A DNA stretch of 64,000 nucleotides, taken from an uncultured Peptostreptococcaceae bacterium. GTDB taxonomy: Bacteria; Bacillota; Clostridia; Peptostreptococcales; Peptostreptococcaceae. A program made the translations under genes and the position numbers. The DNA is taken from positions 62,001-126,000 of the forward strand of contig CALWPP010000002.1 of assembly GCA_944383455.1 (NCBI GenBank), written 5' to 3'. This document shows, piece by piece, positions 35,899-44,716 of the stretch; positions within the stretch are counted from its first letter, which is position 1; every line of letters starts with the position of its first letter. The notes below the pieces were generated by a model. It did not search any database, was not told where the DNA came from, and saw nothing but the letters and a program-made list of their open reading frames with translations.

Positions 35899-37170
35899 CT
35901 ATCTCTTAACCTTTATTCCACAGTAATCAAGAACTAATTCACAAAACATCATATTTGCCCAAGAAAACCACTCTCTAGTAAATTCTTCTGGATTATTAGG
36001 ATTAAATCCTTCGTGCATTAGATAAGTTCCTGCATCTGTATTTTTCATTATTTCTAATATCTCTCTTTTCTTATTTGTGTCGTTTGTAGTAAGACCTTGC
36101 ATAGCTAAAGATATATGCCAAATATATCCTTCTGGAGTATGAGGACTTCCAACTCCTGATGCAAACTTTCCTATATGAAACTCTGGATTTTCTGTGCTTA
36201 ATATAAAGTTTCTAGTATTTATATATGTTTCATCATTAATGTCTGCATATCCTAAATAAGGTATTGCAAGTAAGCTTGGTAAATTAGCATCATCCATTAA
36301 GTTATAGTTTCCAAGTCCATCAACTTCATATGCATATATTTTTCCACATCTTGGATGGTTATAAACTGCATAATTTTGAATTCCATCATTTATTTCATTT
36401 CTTAAAGATATAGCTTTATTTGCCATTTCTTTATCATTTATAATATTTTCTGCTATTTCCTTTACATAATCTAAAACAACAACTGCAAACATATTTGAAG
36501 GCACTAAGTAGCTATAAGTACAAGCATCATCACTAGGTCTAAATCCACACCAAGTCATACCAGTATACTTATGAACTGGACCTTTACCACTTCTTGATAA
36601 AGTATCTAGTTGACGACAATCAAGTCTTTCAAATAAATATGGAGAATTTTCTTCGTGATTTTGCTCAGTTTTCCAAACATCAATTATAGTATTAACTGCT
36701 TTTTTAAATGTTTCATTAAACTGTGAAGTTCTTCCTGTATTTTTATAAAGTAAATAGCTTAGTTGTATAGGAAAACATAAAGAATCTATTTCATATTTTC
36801 TCTCCCAAATTTCTGGTTTCATATCAGTTAAATCACTTTGATGACCATAAGAGTTCGCTTCTTCATTAAATGCATTTGCATATGGGTCTATTAATATGTA
36901 TCTAAACTGTCTTTCGATTAATCCTTCTATCATATCAGCTATTTCTTTGTCTTCATTTGCAAGTACTAAGTATGGTCTAACTTGGCAAACAGAATCTCTA
37001 AGCCACATAGCAGGTATATCACCTGTTAAAACATAAGTAGTATTATCTTTCATTTTTACTATTGTAGTATTTATTGTGTTTAAAAAACATTTTTCAAACA
37101 TATCTCCGATTTTTTTATCGTCTTTAAATTTCTCTTTTACTGTAGCTATTAATTTTTCTATACTATTCAT
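35899..37170 (-). CDS. GH125 exo-alpha-1,6-mannosidase
   Basis: A 423-residue (alpha/alpha)6-barrel enzyme. TGDIPAMWLRDSVCQVRPY, MTWCGFRPSDDACTYSYLVPSN and the C-terminal EGFNPNNPEEFTREWFSWAN are diagnostic of family 125. It inverts non-reducing alpha-1,6-mannosides, such as the core 1,6 arm. No signal peptide. It follows the binding-protein gene by 73 bases with an intervening hairpin and precedes GH1 by 16 bases. Partnership with GH38 enzymes in N-glycan breakdown is known from streptococci and clostridia. Confidence 0.93.
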   Translation of the reverse strand: MNSIEKLIATVKEKFKDDKKIGDMFEKCFLNTINTTIVKMKDNTTYVLTGDIPAMWLRDSVCQVRPYLVLANEDKEIADMIEGLIERQFRYILIDPYANAFNEEANSYGHQSDLTDMKPEIWERKYEIDSLCFPIQLSYLLYKNTGRTSQFNETFKKAVNTIIDVWKTEQNHEENSPYLFERLDCRQLDTLSRSGKGPVHKYTGMTWCGFRPSDDACTYSYLVPSNMFAVVVLDYVKEIAENIINDKEMANKAISLRNEINDGIQNYAVYNHPRCGKIYAYEVDGLGNYNLMDDANLPSLLAIPYLGYADINDETYINTRNFILSTENPEFHIGKFASGVGSPHTPEGYIWHISLAMQGLTTNDTNKKREILEIMKNTDAGTYLMHEGFNPNNPEEFTREWFSWANMMFCELVLDYCGIKVKR

Positions 37171-37208
37171 AATTCATCTCCTTAATTATAAGTCATAATA
37201 AAACTAAT

Positions 37209-37234
37209 GGTATTCTACTAAAAAGTAGAATACC
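37209..37234 (-). terminator. Intercistronic hairpin after the LplA-type binding-protein gene
   Basis: GGTATTCTACT and AGTAGAATACC, perfect 11-bp stem with AAAA loop, no U-run. Probably protects the upstream binding-protein mRNA and lowers downstream expression. Confidence 0.65.
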
Positions 37235-37243
37235 TTATATAAA

Positions 37244-38716
37244 TTATTTTTGTTCAGCTAACCACTTATCATATTGAGCTTGTAAGTTTTCCATAACTTT
37301 ATCTATTCCTGCAGCTTTTAATTTTTCGTTTAATTGTTCTAAGTATTTATCAGTATCAACAGAACCAGTAAATAGTGGTGCTTTAAATTCTTGTATTATA
37401 TTTGATATAGTAGCTATTTCTGTGCTTATCTCACTAGTATCTGCATAAAATCCTAACGTTGGAGATGCTACTGCTTCTTTATTAAATGCTTCGTATTGAG
37501 CTATTCTATCTTTTGCATCTGTATCGTAAGTCTTTGTTAAAAATACATTTCCTAAAGCCCAAGATGGCATACTATATCCTTTTGCTGCATCAGTTTTTGT
37601 TATAGTTCCATCATCATTAGTAGTATAGTGAACACCTTCTATACCTCTATCAACTAAGTTTCTTAAATATTCATCAGTATTAAGTAAGTTTAAAAACTCC
37701 ATAGCTTTCTCTGGATTTTTAGATGCTGCTGATATAGCCATTACAGAACCTGTAACTGAGTTATTTATTGTTAAAGGCTTATGACTTGGAGTATATCCAA
37801 CTTCATATCCTGCATTTGCAGACCACATTTCAACAGCTCCTGGAGCATATTGCTCTTTTCTAACAAACCAGTTCTCTACACTCATTTCATGTGGATCTGT
37901 ATCTGTTGCAGCTTGTGAATGTATAAATCCTTTTTGATAAAAACGTCTTAAAGTTTGTAAAGTTTTCTTAACATCTTCTTGCTCATATATATTTACTATC
38001 TTAGTAGTATCCCCTTCAAGAGCTATACCAAATGGTAAGTTTTCTCCTAATAAGTAGTCATATGGCATATATGGGAAGAAATTTGCACCTGCTGCCATTG
38101 GCATTTTTAAGTCTGGGAATTTTGCTTTTACTTTTTCAAGTATCGGCTCTAAATCTTCTAAAGTCTTAGCATTTTTCATATCTTCTAAAACTCCAGCTTC
38201 ATCTGCCATTTTCTTGTTATATGTCCAACCAAGTTGTTGACCAACTTCTTTGTTTGCTGGTACTCCGTATAATTTACCATTTATTGTTGCACCTTCTATA
38301 AATAATGGGTTTATAGTTTCTTTTATACCTTTACCTTTACTTTCAAGTAAATCAGTTATTTCAAGATAAGCTCCTTTTTGAGCATTAAGTGCATAATCAC
38401 TAGCAAAGCATATATCAAATGGTTCTCCAGAAGATGTTATAACTTGCATCTTTTGACCATAATCTCCCCAATCAATCATTCTTAAGTCAACTGTAACACC
38501 TATTTTTTCTTTTGTATATTTATTAACTTCTGCCATTACTTTTTCTTGATCAGGCTGTGGAGTACCTATCATATACCATATAAGTTCAGTACTTCCTCCA
38601 TCATTAGTTGCTTGTTCTTTATTTTCTTCAGGCTTTGAACTTGTACATCCAGCTAAAAGTGCTGATGATGATATTGTCATTGCTAAGAATAAACTTGATA
38701 GTTTCTTAAACTTCAT
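37244..38716 (-). CDS. LplA-type oligosaccharide-binding lipoprotein
   Basis: A 490-residue extracellular solute-binding protein (family 1, DUF3502/LplA group). The signal peptide ends LLAGC with Cys24. LIWYMIGTPQPDQEKVMAEV, DWGDYGQKMQVITSSGEPFDICFAS and AISAASKNPEKAMEFLNLLNTDE are typical of proteins binding larger oligosaccharides. It is the third gene of the importer after two permeases. The likely ligand is the Man(n)GlcNAc glycan released by GH85. Confidence 0.88.
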   Translation of the reverse strand: MKFKKLSSLFLAMTISSSALLAGCTSSKPEENKEQATNDGGSTELIWYMIGTPQPDQEKVMAEVNKYTKEKIGVTVDLRMIDWGDYGQKMQVITSSGEPFDICFASDYALNAQKGAYLEITDLLESKGKGIKETINPLFIEGATINGKLYGVPANKEVGQQLGWTYNKKMADEAGVLEDMKNAKTLEDLEPILEKVKAKFPDLKMPMAAGANFFPYMPYDYLLGENLPFGIALEGDTTKIVNIYEQEDVKKTLQTLRRFYQKGFIHSQAATDTDPHEMSVENWFVRKEQYAPGAVEMWSANAGYEVGYTPSHKPLTINNSVTGSVMAISAASKNPEKAMEFLNLLNTDEYLRNLVDRGIEGVHYTTNDDGTITKTDAAKGYSMPSWALGNVFLTKTYDTDAKDRIAQYEAFNKEAVASPTLGFYADTSEISTEIATISNIIQEFKAPLFTGSVDTDKYLEQLNEKLKAAGIDKVMENLQAQYDKWLAEQK

Positions 38717-38777
38717 TAAAAATTCCCCCTTACAAAGATTATCTATACTAAATTAAATATTTTATATTTAAAAATAT

Positions 38778-39713
38778 TTACTCCTTTACTCCTCCAACTG
38801 TTAAACCACTTATAAAATATTTTTGGAAGAATGGATAAGTTAGTGCTATTGGTAAAGTTGATATAACAACCATAGCCATTCTAACTGACTCTTGTGGAAG
38901 TGAACTCATAACCTCTCCACTTAACATTGCATTTTGTCTTATAAATTCCATATTTTTCTCAATTTTCATTAACATATGTTGAAGTGGTACTAATTCTTGA
39001 TAATCAACATATAACATAGCGTTAAACCAATCGTTCCAATATGCAAGTGTAGAGAATAGTGCTATTGTTGCTATACCTGGAAGTGCTAGAGGTACAACTA
39101 TTTTTACGAATATTCTAAATTCACTAGCTCCATCTATTCTTGCTGATTCTATTATTGAATCTGGAACTGATTTTTGGAAAAATGTTCTCATTACAATTAT
39201 GTTAAATGAGTTAAATGCAAGTGGTAAAACTAAAGCCCATATAGTATTTTTAAGTCCTAAAACCTGAGTCATTACTATATATGAAGGAACCATACCTCCA
39301 CCAAATAACATTGTAAAAAATACTAAGAAAGTAAATTGCTTTCTATATTTAAAGTTTTTTCTAGATAATGCATAAGCATAAGTCGAAACCATACTTACAT
39401 TTATTATAGTTCCAAGTATTGTAACCTTTATTGTAACCCAATAAGATTGAAGTAATGAGCCACCTGATTGTATTAAATACTTATAAGCATCTAAACTCCA
39501 TTCTTTTGGAAATATTGAATATCCATTTTCAAGTAATGATTGTTCTGATGTTAAAGATATTATTATTACGAATACAAACGGAAACACACAAGATATCGCA
39601 AGTATTGCAAGTATTATATTTGCTATTACGTTTGTAATCCCTGTAAAACCTTCATTATATACCTTTTTTTTCTTTTTAGAAGGTTTGTTATTATCTACAA
39701 TAACTGCATCCAT
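38778..39713 (-). CDS. LplC-type ABC permease
   Basis: A 311-residue permease with six helices after a lysine-rich cytoplasmic start (SKKKKKVYNEG). EAA loop: IIESARIDGASEFRIFVKIVVPLALPG. It forms the pore with LplB-type permease 19 bases upstream; no ATPase gene accompanies it. Confidence 0.9.
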   Translation of the reverse strand: MDAVIVDNNKPSKKKKKVYNEGFTGITNVIANIILAILAISCVFPFVFVIIISLTSEQSLLENGYSIFPKEWSLDAYKYLIQSGGSLLQSYWVTIKVTILGTIINVSMVSTYAYALSRKNFKYRKQFTFLVFFTMLFGGGMVPSYIVMTQVLGLKNTIWALVLPLAFNSFNIIVMRTFFQKSVPDSIIESARIDGASEFRIFVKIVVPLALPGIATIALFSTLAYWNDWFNAMLYVDYQELVPLQHMLMKIEKNMEFIRQNAMLSGEVMSSLPQESVRMAMVVISTLPIALTYPFFQKYFISGLTVGGVKE

Positions 39714-39732
39714 AAATAACTCCTCCTCTCAA

Positions 39733-40662
39733 TTAGAATAAACCATATTCTGGATCTATTTTCTTAACTATAAAGTTTGTAGTCATTATAAGTATAAATC
39801 CTACTACTGATTGATATAAACCGGCTGCTGTACTCATTCCTATATTACCCATAGTCATAAGACCTTTGTAGATATAAGTATCTATAACATCTGTTACTGG
39901 ATATAACACAGCTGAGTTTCTAGGTACTTGATAGAATAATCCAAAGTCTGATCTAAATATTCCACCTATTGCCATTATTGTAAGCACTATCATTAATGGT
40001 ACTAAAAGTGGTATAGTAATGTTTTTTATTTGTTGCCATTTAGTAGCTCCATCGATTCTTGCAGCTTCATAGTAAGTTCTATCTATACCAGCTATTGCAG
40101 CTAGATAAACTATACTTCCATATCCTACACCTTTCCAAGCATTCATAAATACTAATATAAAAGGCCAATATCCAGGTTCACTATACCAGTTTACAGGCTC
40201 TACTCCAAACATACCTAAAACTGAGTTTACCATACCTTTATCTGCACTTAAGAAACTGAATACAAAATAACTTACTATAACCCAAGATAAGAAATGTGGA
40301 AATAACATCGAAGTTTGATATATCTTTCCAAGCTTCTTGTTTGATATTTCACTTATAAGAATTGCTATAGTAACTGCGAATACAAGTCCTAAAATTATAA
40401 ATACAAGATTATACATTACTGTATTTCTAGTTATACGAAAAGCATCCCCACTATTAAATAAAAACTCAAAGTTTTTAAATCCAACCCATTCACTATTTAT
40501 TAAACTTTGTATAAATCCCCCTGGACTTATCTTAAAATCTTTAAATGCTATAACTGTTCCAAACATTGGTAAGTACGAAAACACTAATAGCCATATAGTT
40601 CCTGGTAATACCATAAGTAACCAAGCTTTATTTTTCCATAAATCCTTAAAAAATTTCTTCAC
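39733..40662 (-). CDS. LplB-type ABC permease
   Basis: A 309-residue permease, six helices, EAA loop YYEAARIDGATKWQQIKNITIPLLVP. The start codon is GTG behind AAAGGAGAGAG. First gene of the operon LplB-LplC-SBP-GH125-GH1-ROK-GH85, preceded by a clear sigma-A promoter and by the terminator of the response-regulator gene; that promoter is the obvious target of the YesN-like regulator encoded next door. Confidence 0.9.
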   Translation of the reverse strand: MKKFFKDLWKNKAWLLMVLPGTIWLLVFSYLPMFGTVIAFKDFKISPGGFIQSLINSEWVGFKNFEFLFNSGDAFRITRNTVMYNLVFIILGLVFAVTIAILISEISNKKLGKIYQTSMLFPHFLSWVIVSYFVFSFLSADKGMVNSVLGMFGVEPVNWYSEPGYWPFILVFMNAWKGVGYGSIVYLAAIAGIDRTYYEAARIDGATKWQQIKNITIPLLVPLMIVLTIMAIGGIFRSDFGLFYQVPRNSAVLYPVTDVIDTYIYKGLMTMGNIGMSTAAGLYQSVVGFILIMTTNFIVKKIDPEYGLF

Positions 40663-40689
40663 TCAAATCTCTCTCCTTTCTATGAGTAT

Positions 40690-40718
40690 ATTTTACCATC
40701 AGGCAAATGTTTTCTCAA
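40690..40718 (-). promoter_or_regulatory. Promoter of the glycan importer/GH operon
   Basis: -35 TTGAGA (40713-40718), 17-base spacer, -10 TAAAAT (40690-40695) on the minus strand, 28 bases upstream of the GTG start. Confidence 0.65.
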
Positions 40719-40785
40719 GTTTAAAAAACTTAGATTTACTACACAAATTTCACTATGTTTTAATTTCATTTAAATAATAAAAAAT

Positions 40786-40826
40786 ACATCTTAAATTTTA
40801 GCTTTTTATTCTAAAATTTAAGATGT
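40786..40826 (-). terminator. Strong terminator after the YesN-like gene
   Basis: Perfect 16-bp arms ACATCTTAAATTTTAG and CTAAAATTTAAGATGT, followed on the minus strand by ATTTTTTATT. Confidence 0.85.
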
Positions 40827-40835
40827 ATGTAAAAT

Positions 40836-42311
40836 TTATAAGTTTATCTTTCTCCATTCACTAGGAGTAACTCCAACTATATTTTTAAATTTTCTATAAA
40901 AATAGTTTTTGTTAGAATATCCAACAAGCTCTCCTACTTCATTAGCTTTTAAGCTAGTATTAATAAGTAGTTCTTTTGCTTTATTTATCCTATAATTATT
41001 TATATAATCAGAAAATAAACTTCCCGTTTCCTTTTGAAATAACTGACCTAAATATATAGAGTTTACTTTTAGTTCATAACTTATCTCTTTTAAATTTAAT
41101 TCCTTGTCATAGTTTTTTTCTATGTTTTGAAGAAGCTTAAGTATTATCGGACTAATACTTTCCTGTGCATTTTCTAGTTTATTTTCCATAAACTTTATCA
41201 TATTTAATATTTCAAATTCTATATCATCAATACTTTCTTTGTATATTCCATTTTCTAAATAAATACTTAAATTTTTAATAAGTTTAAGTTCATTAATATA
41301 ATTATAAATATTTATAAATATCTCTATAGCCTTAAGTCTTATTTGCTTTGCATTAAGGTGAGTATTTTCTTTCAATACTTCAAATAATTTTTCAATTTCT
41401 AAATAAAGATTATCAAACTCTTTATTTTTAATCATACTTTTTATCAACTCAAAATCTATATAAAAATTTTTGTTATCATCAAGTATATCTTTGTACTCTT
41501 TTATCCAAGATATTTTTGGATAGACTATTTTATATTCACTAATACTTTTAGCAGTTTTGTAACTAATATCTAAGTCATTAAAGTCTAAAACTTCTTTTCC
41601 AATACTTATATATACTATATCTTCTGTTAAATTAGATATATTGTTTTTTAAGTCAGTCAAATAATCTATATAACTACTATCATTTAATATGAAAAGTGCT
41701 GTATTTATATTGTCTATACAATACACAATATCTTTGTTGTTTAGTACTTTAGGCAATATATCTTTTATTTTCTTAGTTTTATCTTTTAATTCCACTATTG
41801 CAATACGATACTTACTTTCTTTTTTTAGATTAAGCTCATTTAGTATAAAATCAATCTCTTCAGTATTCTTGTCTTTTATAAGTGATAAAATCAAGCTATT
41901 ATTTAACACTTTTTTATTATTTTGTTCTTTTTCTTTTTGCTTTATTTTTTCATATACTAACTTTAGTGTATTTGATAATTCTTCTGTGTCGATTGGTTTT
42001 GTGATATAGTTTTCTGCCCCCATGCTCATAGCTTTTTTTACATATTTAAATTCTTGAAATGCACTAAGAACTATATAATTACTCTTATAATTATTTTTTT
42101 TCAAAGATTCAATAAGCTCAAGACCAGTCATCTTTGGCATCATTATATCTGTTATTACTAAATCAATATCATTTTGTAAAATCTCATTTAAACCCTCTTC
42201 TCCATTATTTGAAAATCCTGCTATTTCAAATCCAAAACTCTCCCAATCAAGTATATACTTAAGACCTTCAAGTATATATGGCTCATCATCTAATAAATAT
42301 ACTTTATACAT
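40836..42311 (-). CDS. YesN-like AraC-type response regulator
   Basis: A 491-residue regulator: receiver domain (1-120) with Asp55 in VITDIMMPKMTGLE; a poorly conserved middle (130-380); C-terminal AraC double helix-turn-helix (about 390-491) including INKAKELLINTSLKANEVG and YSNKNYFYRKFKNIVGVTPSEW. It overlaps the sensor kinase gene by 8 bases. It should activate the downstream glycan importer/GH operon when its kinase senses extracellular glycan. Confidence 0.9.
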   Translation of the reverse strand: MYKVYLLDDEPYILEGLKYILDWESFGFEIAGFSNNGEEGLNEILQNDIDLVITDIMMPKMTGLELIESLKKNNYKSNYIVLSAFQEFKYVKKAMSMGAENYITKPIDTEELSNTLKLVYEKIKQKEKEQNNKKVLNNSLILSLIKDKNTEEIDFILNELNLKKESKYRIAIVELKDKTKKIKDILPKVLNNKDIVYCIDNINTALFILNDSSYIDYLTDLKNNISNLTEDIVYISIGKEVLDFNDLDISYKTAKSISEYKIVYPKISWIKEYKDILDDNKNFYIDFELIKSMIKNKEFDNLYLEIEKLFEVLKENTHLNAKQIRLKAIEIFINIYNYINELKLIKNLSIYLENGIYKESIDDIEFEILNMIKFMENKLENAQESISPIILKLLQNIEKNYDKELNLKEISYELKVNSIYLGQLFQKETGSLFSDYINNYRINKAKELLINTSLKANEVGELVGYSNKNYFYRKFKNIVGVTPSEWRKINL

Positions 42312-44019
42312 TATAAACCCCTTCTTTTGTTATTGGTATTTTTATTATTATTTTAGTTCCAATATTTAATTTACTATCTATATCAATACCATAGTCTTCT
42401 CCAAATCTTAGCTTTATTCTATTATTTACATTCATAACTCCTATAGAAGTATTATTTTGAATATTATTTTCTATCTTTTTCTTAAGCTCATATAATTTGT
42501 AATCCTCTATCCCATTTCCATTATCTGTTATTTTTATATTTATGAAATCTTGTTCTTTATTTATTGATATATATATTAAGTTTTCAGAACTATCCTTTTT
42601 TAAACCGTGATTTATACTATTTTCAACTAATGGCTGTATAGTAAACTTTGGTATAAGTAAATCTAAATCAACATCATTAGTCTCAATTTTATAGTTTAAT
42701 ATTCCTTTATATCTTATAGAGCATAGTTCTAAATACATCTTAGTATATTTTATTTCTTCTTTTAACGAGATTAAACTTTTATTGTTGTAAGTTGAATACC
42801 TAAAAATAGATGCTAGATTATAAATCATATCTGCTACTTCTTTATTTTTATTTGATAGAGCGCACATTCTTATAACTTCTAAAGTGTTATATAAAAAGTG
42901 TGGTTTTATCTGAGATTGCAAAGCATTTAGTTCTGATTGTTTTTGACTAACTTCAGCAATATACTTTTTATTTATACTATCTTGAAGACTCTCAGTCATT
43001 TTATCAATACTAATAGCGATAGTATCTAATTCATCTTCTTTATTTTTTATATTAAACCTAGTATTTAAATTTCCCTCTTCTAATTTATTTATTTTATTTA
43101 CAATATTTTTTAATTTTTGTGAATAATAATTTATTATCATATAAGTGAAAAATATTATAAAAGTTATACATATAATAGATATATAAATTATTCTTTGTTT
43201 TTCTTTATTAATATTTAAGTCAAATTCATCTATTATACTCAAGTACGTAAAGCCACTTTGTACTTCTTTTTTTATATTTATTTCATTTTTTAAATTGTTA
43301 AATTCTTTGGATACATATGATTTCACTAAGTTTATATTTTTTCTTGAAATATTTTTATCTGAGCTAAATACTATATTATTATATTTATTAAATATTAATA
43401 TATCTCCTTTAATATTAGACTGTTTTATTATTGAGTTTAAATTCCCTAAATCAAAGTATACATCTATATATCCTATTATATTGCTTGAATAAATACTTTT
43501 TATAGGCCTACTTATATTTCTTAAGTATCCATTCTCAATACTATTATTTTTATAACTATACCATTTATCATAATTTAATACTATTTCAGTATTATAATTA
43601 TTATCTTTATCATTTATTACGACTGCAAGTACATCATTTCGATTAGAAAGTACAGTATCTATTAAATATTTTAAATCGATTTGTTTTACATTTGTAAGAG
43701 AAAATTTGTCTAATTTATAACTTAAGTATTCTTCATAACTATTTTCATTTAATACTCTTATTTCTTCAATTATTTTAGGTTGAGTATTTATGCCATTGGC
43801 TATTGAGTTTACCACTCTTTCTTGTTCTTCAAATACTTTTTCTATATTAAAAATAACTTCTGAGTGAATATTTTTTTCATTTTGAATTTGATTATCTGTA
43901 TAATATCTTAAAAAAACAGTTGTTAATAAAAATATAGCTATAATTGTTATAAAAGAATATATAACTAATGTTTTGTTAAATAAATTATTCTTTATATATC
44001 TATCACATAGGCTTTTCAA
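42304..44019 (-). CDS. YesM-like sensor histidine kinase
   Basis: A 571-residue kinase: membrane helix about 18-38, extracellular Cache-like sensor (40-275), second helix about 276-298, HAMP (300-350), then a His_kinase domain with LNALQSQIKPHFLYNTLEVI (phospho-His about residue 372) and ATPase motifs LVENSINHGL and ITDNGNGI. The start is TTG behind GGGGGC. It is the cognate sensor of the YesN-like regulator. The ligand is probably the released glycan or its binding protein. Confidence 0.88.
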   Translation of the reverse strand: MKSLCDRYIKNNLFNKTLVIYSFITIIAIFLLTTVFLRYYTDNQIQNEKNIHSEVIFNIEKVFEEQERVVNSIANGINTQPKIIEEIRVLNENSYEEYLSYKLDKFSLTNVKQIDLKYLIDTVLSNRNDVLAVVINDKDNNYNTEIVLNYDKWYSYKNNSIENGYLRNISRPIKSIYSSNIIGYIDVYFDLGNLNSIIKQSNIKGDILIFNKYNNIVFSSDKNISRKNINLVKSYVSKEFNNLKNEINIKKEVQSGFTYLSIIDEFDLNINKEKQRIIYISIICITFIIFFTYMIINYYSQKLKNIVNKINKLEEGNLNTRFNIKNKEDELDTIAISIDKMTESLQDSINKKYIAEVSQKQSELNALQSQIKPHFLYNTLEVIRMCALSNKNKEVADMIYNLASIFRYSTYNNKSLISLKEEIKYTKMYLELCSIRYKGILNYKIETNDVDLDLLIPKFTIQPLVENSINHGLKKDSSENLIYISINKEQDFINIKITDNGNGIEDYKLYELKKKIENNIQNNTSIGVMNVNNRIKLRFGEDYGIDIDSKLNIGTKIIIKIPITKEGVYNV

Positions 44020-44038
44020 TATAAACGCCCCCTAATAG

Positions 44039-44647
44039 TTAAACATTTTTTTGAAGTTGTAAGAATTTTTTGTAACAAACATGCATAACTAAATAACTTG
44101 GTATAGAAATAAAGAAAAATGCAGCAAATCCTAGCCTACCTTTTACTATATAGCTAAGTATTAAAAATCCTACAAAAATTAGCCCTGTTTGCATTGGACT
44201 TGTCAGTGCTATTATGAATGAATTTTTTACATATTCTTTATTTGTATATTTAAAATGTACATAAGTTGGAAAGAAGAACATAAATGATATGCTAACAAAA
44301 AATAATACTGTCATAACTAGTATATAAAGTATTAATGAGTAACTTTCTTGCATATTATATAAAATAATTAAATCAAATGATAAAAATAAAAATAATATAA
44401 AAAATGGTAAACCACATTTATTAGATCTTATAAATTCTTCTTTATAGATATTTATAAATGTAGTAATTAGTGGAATTTCTAAATTACCTTGAATCCACTT
44501 TCTTAAAATATAAAACATAGCTACTGTTGATGGCATAATTCCAAATACTATAAGTCCAAGTAATGTACCTATTACCCATAAGAAATTTAGTATCATAAAT
44601 CTCCACATCCAGTTACAAAAATTAACTAGTACGTTTCCAAATTTCAT
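44039..44647 (-). CDS. YesL-like DUF624 membrane protein
   Basis: A 202-residue, about five-helix protein of family DUF624, found next to YesMN systems and Lpl-type importers: MKFGNVLVNFCNWMWRFMIL, FGIMPSTVAMFYILRKWIQG. Its role is unknown; signal relay or transporter assembly has been suggested by context. The ATG at 44647 follows AAAGGGG; an ATG 21 bases earlier overlaps that site. It lies 19 bases upstream of the kinase gene. Confidence 0.82.
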   Translation of the reverse strand: MKFGNVLVNFCNWMWRFMILNFLWVIGTLLGLIVFGIMPSTVAMFYILRKWIQGNLEIPLITTFINIYKEEFIRSNKCGLPFFILFLFLSFDLIILYNMQESYSLILYILVMTVLFFVSISFMFFFPTYVHFKYTNKEYVKNSFIIALTSPMQTGLIFVGFLILSYIVKGRLGFAAFFFISIPSYLVMHVCYKKFLQLQKNV

Positions 44648-44681
44648 AAAAACGTTATCCCCTTTCATATAAATTATTTAT

Positions 44682-44715
44682 AAAAAAAAGGGTTATCAAA
44701 TCAGATAACCCTTTT
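44682..44715 (-). terminator. Terminator after the first GH38 gene
   Basis: AAAGGGTTATC and GATAACCCTTT arms with TGATTT loop, followed by TTTTT on the minus strand. Only about 35 bases remain before the YesL start, so read-through must feed the regulatory genes unless a promoter overlaps. Confidence 0.85.
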
Positions 44716-44716
44716 C

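Noticed and set aside
40337..40777. Plus-strand 146-codon frame over the LplB-type gene and its promoter
   Set aside because: Antisense shadow covering a well-supported permease and a sigma-A promoter.
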